In this document: one piece after another, positions 1 to 6,978 of the stretch
Layout of the letters: each line of letters opens with the position of its first letter
How positions within the stretch are numbered: position 1 is the stretch's first letter
NCBI GenBank assembly: GCA_035286585.1
Contig: DATEDC010000207.1
Span: 1 to 13,238 of the forward strand
Direction of reading: 5' to 3'
Source of the DNA: DSOS01 sp035286585
GTDB taxonomy: Bacteria; Chloroflexota; Anaerolineae; Anaerolineales; UBA4823
DNA: 13,238 bases
Made by a program: the position numbers and the translations under genes
Notes under the pieces: generated by a model
Seen by the model: only the letters and a program-made list of their open reading frames with translations
Databases searched by the model: none
What the model was told of the DNA's origin: nothing

Positions 1-52
1 ATTCAGTCCCAAATCGATCGGTGAGCCGGGACTAATGAAGATTCGCTCGAAC

Positions 53-430
53 TTACTCGACGATCAGCTTGCCGCGCAGCATGCCCATCTGGCACTGGAA
101 CTCGAACTCGCCGGCCCGGTCGGGCATGAACTCCACAGGCACGGTCTCACCCTCAGGCAGCTTGGCGCTCTTGCTAAAGTCGGGGATCAACACCATTTCC
201 GAGCAGGTGGCTGACTCGGCGCGCACGAAGTTCAGGCGCACGGGCTTGCCTTTTTCGACGACAATTACGTCGGGGGTGTAGCCTCCCTTGACCAGCACCA
301 TGGCTTCTTGATAGCCACCGCTGGTCAACGCGGCTTTCACACCAGGCTTTTTTGCCAGCCAGAAGAACCAGACGATGAAGGCGATGGCGGCCAGGCCGCC
401 GAGGGTGACGAGGATTTTATCGGGGGTCAT
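53..430 (-). CDS. Membrane-anchored cupredoxin-like copper-binding protein
   Basis: The product is a 125-residue protein with one N-terminal membrane anchor (about residues 6-25) and a short cupredoxin-type beta domain (about 45-125). Visible signs are the conserved TCSEMV segment with Cys76 and the C-terminal FxFxCxMxM pattern with Cys113, Met115 and Met117, which are plausible copper ligands. The ATG at 430 is preferred over an upstream in-frame start because GGAG lies 8 nt before it (439-442). It is the last gene after copA, 64 bp downstream on the same strand, so it probably shares the copA transcript. Cupredoxins of this kind are common partners of CopA ATPases and may receive or buffer exported copper on the outer face of the membrane. 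The exact role and redox type are inferred, because not all classical type-1 ligands (two His, Cys, Met) can be identified. Confidence 0.8.
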   Translation of the reverse strand: MTPDKILVTLGGLAAIAFIVWFFWLAKKPGVKAALTSGGYQEAMVLVKGGYTPDVIVVEKGKPVRLNFVRAESATCSEMVLIPDFSKSAKLPEGETVPVEFMPDRAGEFEFQCQMGMLRGKLIVE

Positions 431-449
431 ATTTTTTTCTCCATTTCGG

Positions 450-478
450 ATTGCTGATAGGGGTTCATAATCAGCAAT
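450..478 (-). repeat. Intercistronic inverted repeat between copA and the cupredoxin gene
   Basis: ATTGCTGAT (450-458) and ATCAGCAAT (470-478) are perfect 9-base complements around an 11-base loop. They lie in the 64 bp gap between the copA stop and the cupredoxin start. The flanking sequence (479-494) is AT-rich and repeats similar AATCA/ATCAA words, as if made by slippage. There is no T-run directly after the stem in the transcribed direction, so it is more likely an RNA-stability or processing hairpin than a terminator. Confidence 0.55.
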
Positions 479-494
479 CAACAATCTAAAATCA

Positions 495-3191
495 TCAATT
501 CGTAGGTTTCCAGCTTTTGAGCCGGTTGGCGTTGCTGATCACGGTAACGCTGCTGAAAGACATGGCCAGCGCAGCCAGCAGCGGCGAGAGTAGTATACCC
601 AAGAAGGGGTAAAGCACGCCCAGGGCGATGGGCAGACCGGCTGTGTTGTAGATAAAGGCGCCGACCAGGTTCTGGTAGACGTTGCGCATGGTGGCGCGGC
701 TGAGCTGGATCGCAGTGACCACACCCATCAGGCTGCCCTTGATCAGGGTAATGTCGGAGGCTTCGATGGCCACGTCCGTGCCGGTGCCAATGGCCATGCC
801 GATGTCGGCCTGCGCTAGAGCCGGGGCATCGTTGATGCCGTCGCCCACCATGGCGACTTTCTTGCCCTCCAGCTGCAGTTTCTGCACGTTGAAAGCCTTG
901 TCTTGTGGGAGGACTTCAGCCAGCACGCGATCCACGCCCACCTGGCGTGCGATCGCTTTCGCCGTGCGCTCGTTATCGCCGGTGATCATCACCACTTCCA
1001 GGCCCATTTTCTTGAGCTTCACAATAGCGTCTTGCGAGTCTTCTTTGACCGTGTCGGCCACGGCGATGATGCCGGCCGCTTTCCCGTCGATGGCGACGTA
1101 CATCGGGGTCTTGCCGTCATCTGCCAGCGCTTTGGATCCCTCTTCCAGAGCTTGCCCCTTCACTTCGTTCAGGGCAGGCTCTGAGCCGGGCGAAGGGTTA
1201 TCCAGGTCAATGCCTTCCCGGTTCATCAGCTTCAGGTTGCCGATCAGCACGCGGCGGCCCTCCACTGTCGCCGAGACACCGTGACCAGGGATGGCTTCGA
1301 AGGTCTGCACGTCGCTCAGCTTATACCCGCGCGCCTGTGCGCCTTCCACGATGGCCAGTGCAAGCGGGTGTTCGGAGGATTTCTCCACCGAGGCTGCCAG
1401 GCGTAACAGCTCGCCCTCATCCTGCCCATTCACTGCCAGGATGTCGGTGAGCGATGGCTTACCGAATGTGATCGTCCCGGTCTTGTCAAGGATGATCGCG
1501 GTGAGTTTCTCGGCCGCCTGTAGGGCGTCTCCGGAGCGGATCAGGATACCGTTCTGGGCGCCCAAACCGATGCCAGTGGTCAGGCTCATCGGAGTTGCCA
1601 TGCCCAGCGCACAGGGGCAGGCGATGATCAGCGTGGTTACAGCTACGATCAGAGCGTACGCCAGCGCTGGTTCCGGGCCGAAGTCGTACCAGATGATGAA
1701 TCCAATTATTGCCAGGATCATCACTGTCGGGGTAAAGTAGGCGGAGACCCGGTCGACGATGCGCTGGATAGGCACTTTGCTGCCCTGGGCATCCTGAACC
1801 AGGCGGATGATGTTGGCCAGGGCGGTATCCTTGCCAACCTTGGTGGCGCGGAAGCGGAACGAGCCGGTCTTGTTGATCGTGGCGCCGATCACCTCGTCGC
1901 CGACTTTTTTCGAGACAGGCAGCGACTCGCCGGTGATCATCGATTCGTCCACTGCCGACTGTCCATCGATCACCTCGCCATCCACCGGGATCTTTTCACC
2001 TGGGCGGACGACAACCACGTCACCCACCAGAACTTCCTCGACCGGGATGTCCACTTCCTGGCCATCCCTGGCGACGCGAGCCGTCTTGGCCTGCAGGCCG
2101 ATCAGCTTCTTGATGGCTTCTGAGGTGCGCCCTTTGGCCTTGATCTCCATGGCCAGGCCGAGCACTACCAGCGCTGTGACGACGACCGTCACGTCGTAAT
2201 ACACGTCGGTCATTTCTTCCGATGGGAAGAGCTGCGGGAAAAGCAGCGCGACGGTCGAGTAAATCCAGGCCACGCCGGTGCCTAGTGCGATCAGGGTGTG
2301 CATATTGGCCGAGCGATGTTTCAGCCCTTCCCACATGCCGATGAAGAACTGGTTGCCGGAGTAGAGCATGACTGCCAGGCTGGCAACGCCCATGCCGTAC
2401 CAGATGTAACGAAGGTTCTCGCTGCCTCTGGGGAAGAAGTCCCGTAAGACAGGGATGAGCCAGGGGTAAGAGAAGATCATGGTGAAAACGCCGATCACAG
2501 CGCCAAACCACCACTTGCGCATGAGGGAACGGTATTCTTTCTCCATCTCCTGCCCCTCTTTGTCCATTTCGGGCTCGGAGGCTTCGGCGGCGCGAGTGGC
2601 CTTATAAGGTCCAGCACTCTCGACGGCGCGAGCCAGCAGGCTCAGGTCGCCGATAGCGGGAGAATATTCGATCTTCACTTCATTTGTAGCAGCGTTCATT
2701 GTGGCGTCGAACACCCCGGGTGTCGCTTTGAGGGCGTCCTCGATCCTGGCCACGCATTCAGCGCAGTACAGGCCGCTGACCTTCAGGCGAAGAGACTGTC
2801 CATCCGTGCTGAAGCCTGCCGCACGGATGGCGTCCACGAAGTCGGTGGCTTTCGCTCGCACGGGATCGTACTCAATAGTCGCACGGCCGCTGCGCACGTT
2901 GACGTGGGATTTGTTCACCCCAGGCACAGCTTGCAAAGCCTGAACCAGCGCCGGGCCGCCTGAACGGCCAAGCCCGCGCACCGGGATTTCTAACCGTAGC
3001 ATCCCGTGGCCCTTCCCCGAAATGCCGGTCGTTGCGGATTGCACGGCAGGAATATATTTTTCATGTCCAGAATCAAACTGCTCTACGCAATTTTCGGAGC
3101 AGAAGTAATAGGTTTGTTCTTTGGTTTGGCGGGTGGCGAATGCCTCTTCAGCCTGGATCTCCATCCCGCACACTGGGTCTTTCACTAACAC
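495..3191 (-). CDS. copA: P1B-type copper-exporting ATPase with YHS and HMA domains
   Basis: This 898-residue ATPase exports Cu(I) across the inner membrane. Domains in order are a YHS metal-binding domain (about 4-48; Cys8, Cys31, Cys35), a degenerate HMA domain (about 65-128) whose CxxC is replaced by Arg76 and Gly79, and an intact HMA domain (about 133-197; Cys143-Ala-Glu-Cys146). The catalytic core follows, with TGES (420-423), the CPC transport motif (525-527), DKTGT with phosphorylated Asp569, the His608-Pro609 pair of P1B ATPases, and GDGINDAP (783-790). YN (848-849) and MSFSS (877-881) in the last helices mark the Cu(I) subgroup. The GTG at 3191 is chosen because AAGGAGG lies 5 nt upstream; a TTG at 3206 would place that ribosome site inside the gene. 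About 15 residues in the nucleotide-binding domain (665-679) come from an inserted short repeat. The 250 bp upstream shows no convincing CsoR or CueR operator. Confidence 0.96.
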   Translation of the reverse strand: MLVKDPVCGMEIQAEEAFATRQTKEQTYYFCSENCVEQFDSGHEKYIPAVQSATTGISGKGHGMLRLEIPVRGLGRSGGPALVQALQAVPGVNKSHVNVRSGRATIEYDPVRAKATDFVDAIRAAGFSTDGQSLRLKVSGLYCAECVARIEDALKATPGVFDATMNAATNEVKIEYSPAIGDLSLLARAVESAGPYKATRAAEASEPEMDKEGQEMEKEYRSLMRKWWFGAVIGVFTMIFSYPWLIPVLRDFFPRGSENLRYIWYGMGVASLAVMLYSGNQFFIGMWEGLKHRSANMHTLIALGTGVAWIYSTVALLFPQLFPSEEMTDVYYDVTVVVTALVVLGLAMEIKAKGRTSEAIKKLIGLQAKTARVARDGQEVDIPVEEVLVGDVVVVRPGEKIPVDGEVIDGQSAVDESMITGESLPVSKKVGDEVIGATINKTGSFRFRATKVGKDTALANIIRLVQDAQGSKVPIQRIVDRVSAYFTPTVMILAIIGFIIWYDFGPEPALAYALIVAVTTLIIACPCALGMATPMSLTTGIGLGAQNGILIRSGDALQAAEKLTAIILDKTGTITFGKPSLTDILAVNGQDEGELLRLAASVEKSSEHPLALAIVEGAQARGYKLSDVQTFEAIPGHGVSATVEGRRVLIGNLKLMNREGIDLDNPSPGSEPALNEVKGQALEEGSKALADDGKTPMYVAIDGKAAGIIAVADTVKEDSQDAIVKLKKMGLEVVMITGDNERTAKAIARQVGVDRVLAEVLPQDKAFNVQKLQLEGKKVAMVGDGINDAPALAQADIGMAIGTGTDVAIEASDITLIKGSLMGVVTAIQLSRATMRNVYQNLVGAFIYNTAGLPIALGVLYPFLGILLSPLLAALAMSFSSVTVISNANRLKSWKPTN
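1156..1197. repeat. 42 bp palindromic repeat inserted in frame in copA
   Basis: The element has 6-base inverted ends, CCCTTC (1156-1161) and GAAGGG (1192-1197), and an imperfect inner palindrome (TTCAGGGC against GCTCTGAG). It is exactly 42 bp, so copA stays in frame. It encodes residues 665-679, NPSPGSEPALNEVKG, in the nucleotide-binding domain, where CopA homologues usually pass directly from the GIDLD-like segment to LEEGSKAL. Peptides like SEPALxEVxG recur in unrelated proteins of some bacteria, including Chloroflexota, as the translation of a dispersed small repeat. That last point is recollection and has not been checked here. No second copy is seen in this window. Confidence 0.65.
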
Positions 3192-3196
3192 GGGAA

Positions 3197-3203
3197 CCTC
3201 CTT
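3197..3203 (-). promoter_or_regulatory. Shine-Dalgarno that decides the copA start
   Basis: On the minus strand AAGGAGG is followed by five bases and then GTG (3191-3189). This supports the GTG start and argues against the longer reading from TTG at 3206. A second GTG six bases further on is possible but is spaced 11 nt from the site. Confidence 0.8.
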
Positions 3204-3442
3204 CAAGTGACAAATTTCCTGATAAGTGCGTGGGTCAGGATGATTGCACGCCTAGTCTATGCGAGACAAACCGAATTGAAAAGCGCGCTTCCACTTATTT
3301 CCAGGTGGGCAGTTTCACGTATTGAAAACAGGCAAAATAGCCTATGCCAGATCAACCCGCATAGACCTCAAGAGCATTTTTCACGAAAGAGGCGTGGAAG
3401 CGTTATTCTTCGACGGTTGTATCGTTTATTATCCGTTGGGTG

Positions 3443-3736
3443 TCATATCAAGCGGAAAACGATGAAGAGTAGCAACGCTGCCAAACCCAGCCAGCATAGC
3501 CAATACAAAGCCTCCGCCCACCAGACACGGACGCCTTCACCATGTTGCTCCAGGCGATGTTTCTGGAACATGCCCCCGGCATGGGCGATGAGACCCAGCA
3601 GGAGGATCGGGATTGCATAGCTCGCCAGTATGTTCGCCAACAAAAGGGCAATCCCCGCGCCCAGCACTCCAGCGCCAATAGAGGCTAAGAGGTCAGCTCT
3701 CTTGATTCTCGCAACGAGATATTCTGGGTAAGTCAT
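3443..3736 (-). CDS. Small multi-spanning membrane protein of unknown function
   Basis: The product is 97 residues long, from MTYPEYLVARIKRADL to a hydrophobic C-terminus. It has two clear glycine/alanine/leucine-rich membrane spans (about 16-53, possibly a re-entrant pair) and a third (about 76-95). A basic, histidine-containing loop, GGMFQKHRLEQHGEG (54-68), lies between them. The start is the ATG at 3736 with AAGGAG 7 nt upstream (3744-3749). The same frame is open much further upstream, but there it runs through lgt in the wrong frame, so a longer call would be wrong. It begins 23 nt after the lgt stop and is probably cotranscribed with it. I do not recognise the family. The lack of a signal peptide plus loop layout suggests an integral inner-membrane protein. 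Confidence 0.75.
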   Translation of the reverse strand: MTYPEYLVARIKRADLLASIGAGVLGAGIALLLANILASYAIPILLLGLIAHAGGMFQKHRLEQHGEGVRVWWAEALYWLCWLGLAALLLFIVFRLI

Positions 3737-3759
3737 TGTCCAGCTCCTTAAACAATGCC

Positions 3760-4548
3760 TCAGACCCTCTCCATCTTCATCCGCTGCCTCAGGACGAGCG
3801 CCATCAGCGGGACGACAGCCGCCAGGACGATAAGGGCGACGATCTGCGACTGCGTCAGCCCAAAGGCGATGATCCGGTACGAGCTGGTGAAGGCCAGGAA
3901 GAAACGCATGAGGCTGTACAGGCTGAGATAAACCAAAAAGAACTGGCCGTCCGGCCACTCACGCTTACGCAGCCGCCATAGCAGGGCGAAGATGCCCAGG
4001 TTGGCGATGATTTCATAGACCGGCATGGGGGTGTAATACACGCCCAACTGTGGCACCAAGGCATTCGGGTTGGTGTAAGCGAAGCCAAAGGGACCTTCCG
4101 TGGGCCTCCCCATGGCGTCGCCGGTGATGATGCAGGCCACACGCCCTACAGCCTGGGCTAGGACCAATCCCGGCGCGGCCGCGTCCAGCAAGGGCAGGAG
4201 ACGCCAGCCGCGCTGCCTGGCCAATACAGCCACGGCGATTAGCCCGCCAGCCAGGCCGCCCCATATCGCCAGGCCGCCTTCCCACAGGTACAGGGCGCGC
4301 AGGGGTTCAGCGGCGTACTCGTGGGACCAGTGGTCGAGCACATGAAAAAGCCGCGCCCCCAGCAGCCCGGCGAGGATCACCCAGAGAGCGCCGTCGTAGA
4401 TCTCCTCTTTCCGGAAACCTTTGCGCTCTGCCTCGCGCCCCGCCAGCCACACGCCTACCAAAATAGCCATGACGACGATCAGGCTGTACCAGCGCAGGTG
4501 AAAATGCCCGATAGAGAGGATCGTTGGGTCAATAGATATGGTAATCAA
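3760..4548 (-). CDS. lgt: Prolipoprotein diacylglyceryl transferase (Lgt)
   Basis: Lgt transfers diacylglycerol from phosphatidylglycerol to the lipobox cysteine of prolipoproteins, the first step of lipoprotein maturation in the inner membrane. The 262-residue length and about seven membrane spans fit the family. Family landmarks are LRWYSL (18-23), GARLFHV (64-70), the segment around GGLAIWGGLAGG (91-102), the signature region from Gly135-Arg136 to GDAMGRPT (143-150), and TPMPVYE (173-179). Some positions differ from the E. coli enzyme: Trp96 seems to stand where E. coli has His103, and the GNxxNxE part of the signature reads ACIITGD here. Such divergence is seen outside Proteobacteria. The start is TTG at 4548, supported by AAGGAGG ten bases upstream. 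The gene sits between the AAA+ protein gene and a small membrane protein gene on the same strand. Confidence 0.9.
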   Translation of the reverse strand: MITISIDPTILSIGHFHLRWYSLIVVMAILVGVWLAGREAERKGFRKEEIYDGALWVILAGLLGARLFHVLDHWSHEYAAEPLRALYLWEGGLAIWGGLAGGLIAVAVLARQRGWRLLPLLDAAAPGLVLAQAVGRVACIITGDAMGRPTEGPFGFAYTNPNALVPQLGVYYTPMPVYEIIANLGIFALLWRLRKREWPDGQFFLVYLSLYSLMRFFLAFTSSYRIIAFGLTQSQIVALIVLAAVVPLMALVLRQRMKMERV

Positions 4549-4558
4549 TACGAGTTTT

Positions 4559-4565
4559 CCTCCTT
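4559..4565 (-). promoter_or_regulatory. Shine-Dalgarno supporting the TTG start of lgt
   Basis: AAGGAGG on the minus strand is followed by ten bases and then TTG (4548-4546). No ATG or GTG in the lgt frame is better placed, so the rare TTG start is credible. Confidence 0.7.
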
Positions 4566-4614
4566 GCCATTCGATGTTTTGGTTAAAAGGACACTATGGA
4601 GAGCTAATCGTCAG

Positions 4615-5706
4615 CTAACCCGGGCTCCAACGTAGTTTTTCTAGAAAAGCAGCAGAACGAGGGAACTTAACATCTAAGGCATTTTGAAGTCCGTCGAATG
4701 TCACCCTGGAACTTCCAATCCTTTCGACGACATGCGGCAAGATTGTCTGAGCAATTGCCAGGTCGAGGGCGATGGACAGATTTTTAAGCGGGGACGGGTC
4801 AAAAAGGCTGCTGCCTCGCCTGGTCCAGGCGTTGGCAAGATAAACCAGAGCTTCCCGGATCGCCGCCGGCGGTAGTTGTACACCCAGCGTTTCCATAAGC
4901 GCTTCAATCTCTAGAAGCGGCTGGAAGGGTTGCCGCAGCCACCTACTTCTTCGCCATCCCAGCACGTTGTGGAGCTTTCGAAAAACCGCCTGATCGGTGC
5001 GCACGATCGAACGCATGAATTCTCTCTCCCAGGATAGCACGGGTGCTTCTGGTAAGAGAGGCGAGGACTTTTCTGCTCGAGCTTGCGACTGCATGACCAC
5101 ATTTGTCTGGGCGATAAGATAGGGGTCCCACCAATCGTAGCGCACTACGTCCATAGTCCCAATCAACAGCAGGTTGGGAGGCCAGGGAATGGGTTCACTA
5201 AGATGAACGTTCCCCAGGCGCATCAATTGTCCATGGCGGAGCTGAAAGGCGACCGCGCTGAAAAAGTCCAGGATTTCGGCCGGGCTGATGCGCGCCAGGC
5301 AGGCCAGGAACAATCTACCCGCGTTTTCAGGCTGCCAGGCTTCTTCGATCAGGCAAAGCAACTTTTCGGTGATGAAAGATGTCTGGATGCCTGTAAAGAG
5401 AGCGATGTTCTCGTTTTTATCTGCCCACCAGGGGTGACCGGACATCATTTGACAATGCAGGGGTTCATTGCCCATCAGGGAGTGGGCCAGGCAGCGTACC
5501 AGCGCCACTTTCCCGGTTTCGGCCGGCCCAACCAGGATCGCCAATGGCTTGGACTTGAGCGCCACGTAAAAGTTCACGACCTCGATTTGGTCTGTACGCA
5601 GGCCGGCTCTTCTTACCGACTGGACGAACCCATCCACCATCTCTTTCTCGAAGTCCGCCTGGAGGGAGGGATTAGCCTGCGGCGACGGTTGGCTTGTAAT
5701 GACCAT
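4615..5706 (-). CDS. McrB/MoxR-like AAA+ protein with degraded ATPase motifs
   Basis: The 363-residue protein has the outline of an McrB-like AAA+ domain. A Walker A-like GPAETGKV (60-67) is followed by a segment like the McrB PxWTD...G...F...LL stretch (91-122), a Walker B position (131-137), and a sensor-1-like LLLIGTMD (179-186). Key residues are altered: Val67 replaces the Thr/Ser after the Walker A lysine, the Walker B region reads LFLACLA with no Asp-Glu, and the sensor-1 Asn is Asp186. ATP binding may therefore be weak and hydrolysis is probably lost, making it a candidate pseudo-ATPase. The C-terminal 150 residues are helical and not recognised. The ATG at 5706 has only a weak AAAGG upstream. 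No McrC-like partner or nuclease is visible nearby. The role is unknown; the gene precedes lgt by 66 bp. Confidence 0.65.
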   Translation of the reverse strand: MVITSQPSPQANPSLQADFEKEMVDGFVQSVRRAGLRTDQIEVVNFYVALKSKPLAILVGPAETGKVALVRCLAHSLMGNEPLHCQMMSGHPWWADKNENIALFTGIQTSFITEKLLCLIEEAWQPENAGRLFLACLARISPAEILDFFSAVAFQLRHGQLMRLGNVHLSEPIPWPPNLLLIGTMDVVRYDWWDPYLIAQTNVVMQSQARAEKSSPLLPEAPVLSWEREFMRSIVRTDQAVFRKLHNVLGWRRSRWLRQPFQPLLEIEALMETLGVQLPPAAIREALVYLANAWTRRGSSLFDPSPLKNLSIALDLAIAQTILPHVVERIGSSRVTFDGLQNALDVKFPRSAAFLEKLRWSPG

Positions 5707-5994
5707 AGACGCGTGTTAGCCTTTGACAACCTTCCAACCGCAGATGCTGCTCGCCGTTCGGTTCAAGGAGTGTCGCCGGACCGGGGCTGGTCTGTCTGAC
5801 GGCAGGGTGATCGTCTTCAGTATATGCCGAGTTATTGGAGAAAACCAGCGCCACATGGCGTACACAATTACAAGCTTTTTTGCCTATTGGCTTACCTCCA
5901 CCCCAAAGCGTTCCAGCCGTTTCCCCCTGCTGCTGCGACACGAAGATGGCCTGCTCCGAACGGCTAGCCGTTGATCGTGGGAACTCCTGATCTT
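5707..5994. other. Intergenic stretch without a convincing gene
   Basis: About 290 bp lie between the DUF302 stop and the AAA+ start, both on the minus strand. Short open frames here have no recognisable content or ribosome sites. On the minus strand a TATACT hexamer (5824-5819) could be a -10 element for the AAA+ gene, but no good -35 stands 16-18 bp upstream. A perfect 14 bp palindrome lies at 5959-5972. Confidence 0.5.
5959..5972. repeat. Perfect 14 bp palindrome downstream of the DUF302 gene
   Basis: AACGGCTAGCCGTT is self-complementary over all 14 bases and lies 23 nt beyond the DUF302 stop codon. It has no loop and no following T-run, so it is not a standard terminator. A protein-binding site or a weak 3' hairpin is possible. 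Confidence 0.4.
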
Positions 5995-6399
5995 TTATGC
6001 TTTGAGCGACAACGCTACGCGCTCCAACCTTGCCCGAGCTTCGGCGGCTACGGCCAGCACTTCTGGGTTTTCAGTCAGGGGTGGAATGGTCAGCATGGCT
6101 TCCGGGTTGGCAATCGATACCAGCGCGCCGCCATCGCTGGCTTCTACAGTGACGTTGCAAGGCAGCAATACCCCCACCAGCGGCTCGCTTTGCAGGGCTC
6201 GGTGAGCGAGGGGTGGGTTGCAGGCTCCCAGGATGACATAAGAGCGAAAATCAACGTTCAATTTCTCTTTGAGGGTAGCTTTTATATCGATGCGGGTCAG
6301 GATGCCAAAACCCTCTTCCTTGAGGGCCGCGACGACTTTTTCTATAGCCACTTCGTAGGGATCTGAAAGGGCGACTTGAAAAGCCAGGGGTTGATTCAT
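5995..6399 (-). CDS. DUF302 family protein
   Basis: This 134-residue protein fits the DUF302 family (small alpha-beta domain, cytoplasmic, no signal peptide). The diagnostic part is the core from YVILGACNPPLAHRAL to LLPCNVTV, including the ACNP cysteine and the LPC motif cysteine, which are typical of this family. DUF302 proteins are common beside metal, sulfur and redox genes, but no biochemical function is established, so none is assigned. The start is the ATG at 6399 with GGAGG five bases upstream; an in-frame GTG two codons earlier overlaps that ribosome site and is unlikely. The gene follows the YtkA-like gene by 86 bp on the same strand and may be cotranscribed with it. Confidence 0.88.
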   Translation of the reverse strand: MNQPLAFQVALSDPYEVAIEKVVAALKEEGFGILTRIDIKATLKEKLNVDFRSYVILGACNPPLAHRALQSEPLVGVLLPCNVTVEASDGGALVSIANPEAMLTIPPLTENPEVLAVAAEARARLERVALSLKA

Positions 6400-6404
6400 A
6401 AACA

Positions 6405-6409
6405 CCTCC
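6405..6409 (-). promoter_or_regulatory. Shine-Dalgarno that decides the DUF302 start
   Basis: GGAGG on the minus strand lies five bases before ATG (6399-6397). The GTG at 6405-6403 begins inside this site and is therefore rejected as the start. Confidence 0.75.
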
Positions 6410-6485
6410 GAACAGGGGGTCTCTCATTATTTAGATGTAACCACAGCAAATTGATAAAAGATGCGTCTGGCAACATTGGGCTTCC

Positions 6486-6941
6486 CTACTGCGCCGGTTC
6501 GACGTAGAACTGGAAGCGGACTTGCTTTCCGTTCCCTAAATCCAGCGCCAGCCAATAATCGCCAACGACCGGAAACTGCACCCCGGCCTGGTAATTCATG
6601 CCCATATCATCCATAACCGCTTGTCCGGATCCGATGGGCGCATCGTTTCCTTTATAACCATACGTAAATGTCAAAGCCTGTCCCAGGTCAATCATCACGT
6701 TACGGCTGTTGGTAGGCATAAAATTCAATAGTACCGTGCCGCTGGGCAGGGGCGGGAAAGGGTCGGTGCTGAAGCGCACGATCACAATTCCCGTGCCGGG
6801 GAGGTCTACCGAGGCTTCCCGGGTTGGGGTGTCCCGCATGGTGCGCAAGGACGTCCATACAACCAGGCTCAAAATCACTGCGCCAAAGAGCAAATAAAGC
6901 CAGAGGAGAGACCGGGATTTCATTTCAGCTTTGGGAACCAT
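6486..6941 (-). CDS. Membrane-anchored YtkA/FixH-like domain protein
   Basis: The product is 151 residues long, with a positively charged N-terminus and a single membrane anchor (about 12-31), then an extracytoplasmic beta-rich domain. The domain carries the YtkA/FixH-like layout: PLPSGTVLLNF (64-74), the methionine-rich MDDMGM (110-115), and the closing FPVVGDYWLALDL and FQFYV strands (123-147). Members of this family often accompany copper and cytochrome-oxidase genes, and Met110, Met113 and Met115 could bind copper; that is inference. The ATG at 6941 has GGAG five bases upstream, better than an internal ATG at codon 7. It is the first gene of the leftward group and is divergent from the Fur-family gene across a 269 bp control region. 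Confidence 0.72.
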   Translation of the reverse strand: MVPKAEMKSRSLLWLYLLFGAVILSLVVWTSLRTMRDTPTREASVDLPGTGIVIVRFSTDPFPPLPSGTVLLNFMPTNSRNVMIDLGQALTFTYGYKGNDAPIGSGQAVMDDMGMNYQAGVQFPVVGDYWLALDLGNGKQVRFQFYVEPAQ

Positions 6942-6978
6942 AAATACTCCAAAAAAGCAGGCAGGATGAATAAAACCA

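Noticed and set aside
5..33. AGTCCC/GGGACT inverted arms after the cupredoxin stop, considered as a terminator
   Set aside because: The loop is 17 bases, no T-run follows, and the window ends too soon to judge.
682..1284. A 200-codon plus-strand open frame across copA
   Set aside because: It is antisense to the conserved ATPase core, is Ser/Pro/Arg-rich, and lacks any domain.
3281..3290. Perfect 10 bp palindrome AAGCGCGCTT upstream of copA
   Set aside because: Short palindromes of this size arise by chance, and it does not extend or sit on an identifiable promoter.
4615..5706. Calling the AAA+ gene part of an McrBC-type restriction system
   Set aside because: There is no McrC or nuclease gene nearby, no N-terminal DNA-binding domain, and the ATPase motifs are degraded.
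5819..5824. TATACT as a -10 element for the AAA+ gene
   Set aside because: No acceptable -35 hexamer stands at 16-18 bp, so a promoter is not called.
5672..5941. An 89-codon minus-strand open frame in the gap before the AAA+ gene
   Set aside because: It overlaps the start of the AAA+ gene in another frame, has no good ribosome site and no recognisable protein content.
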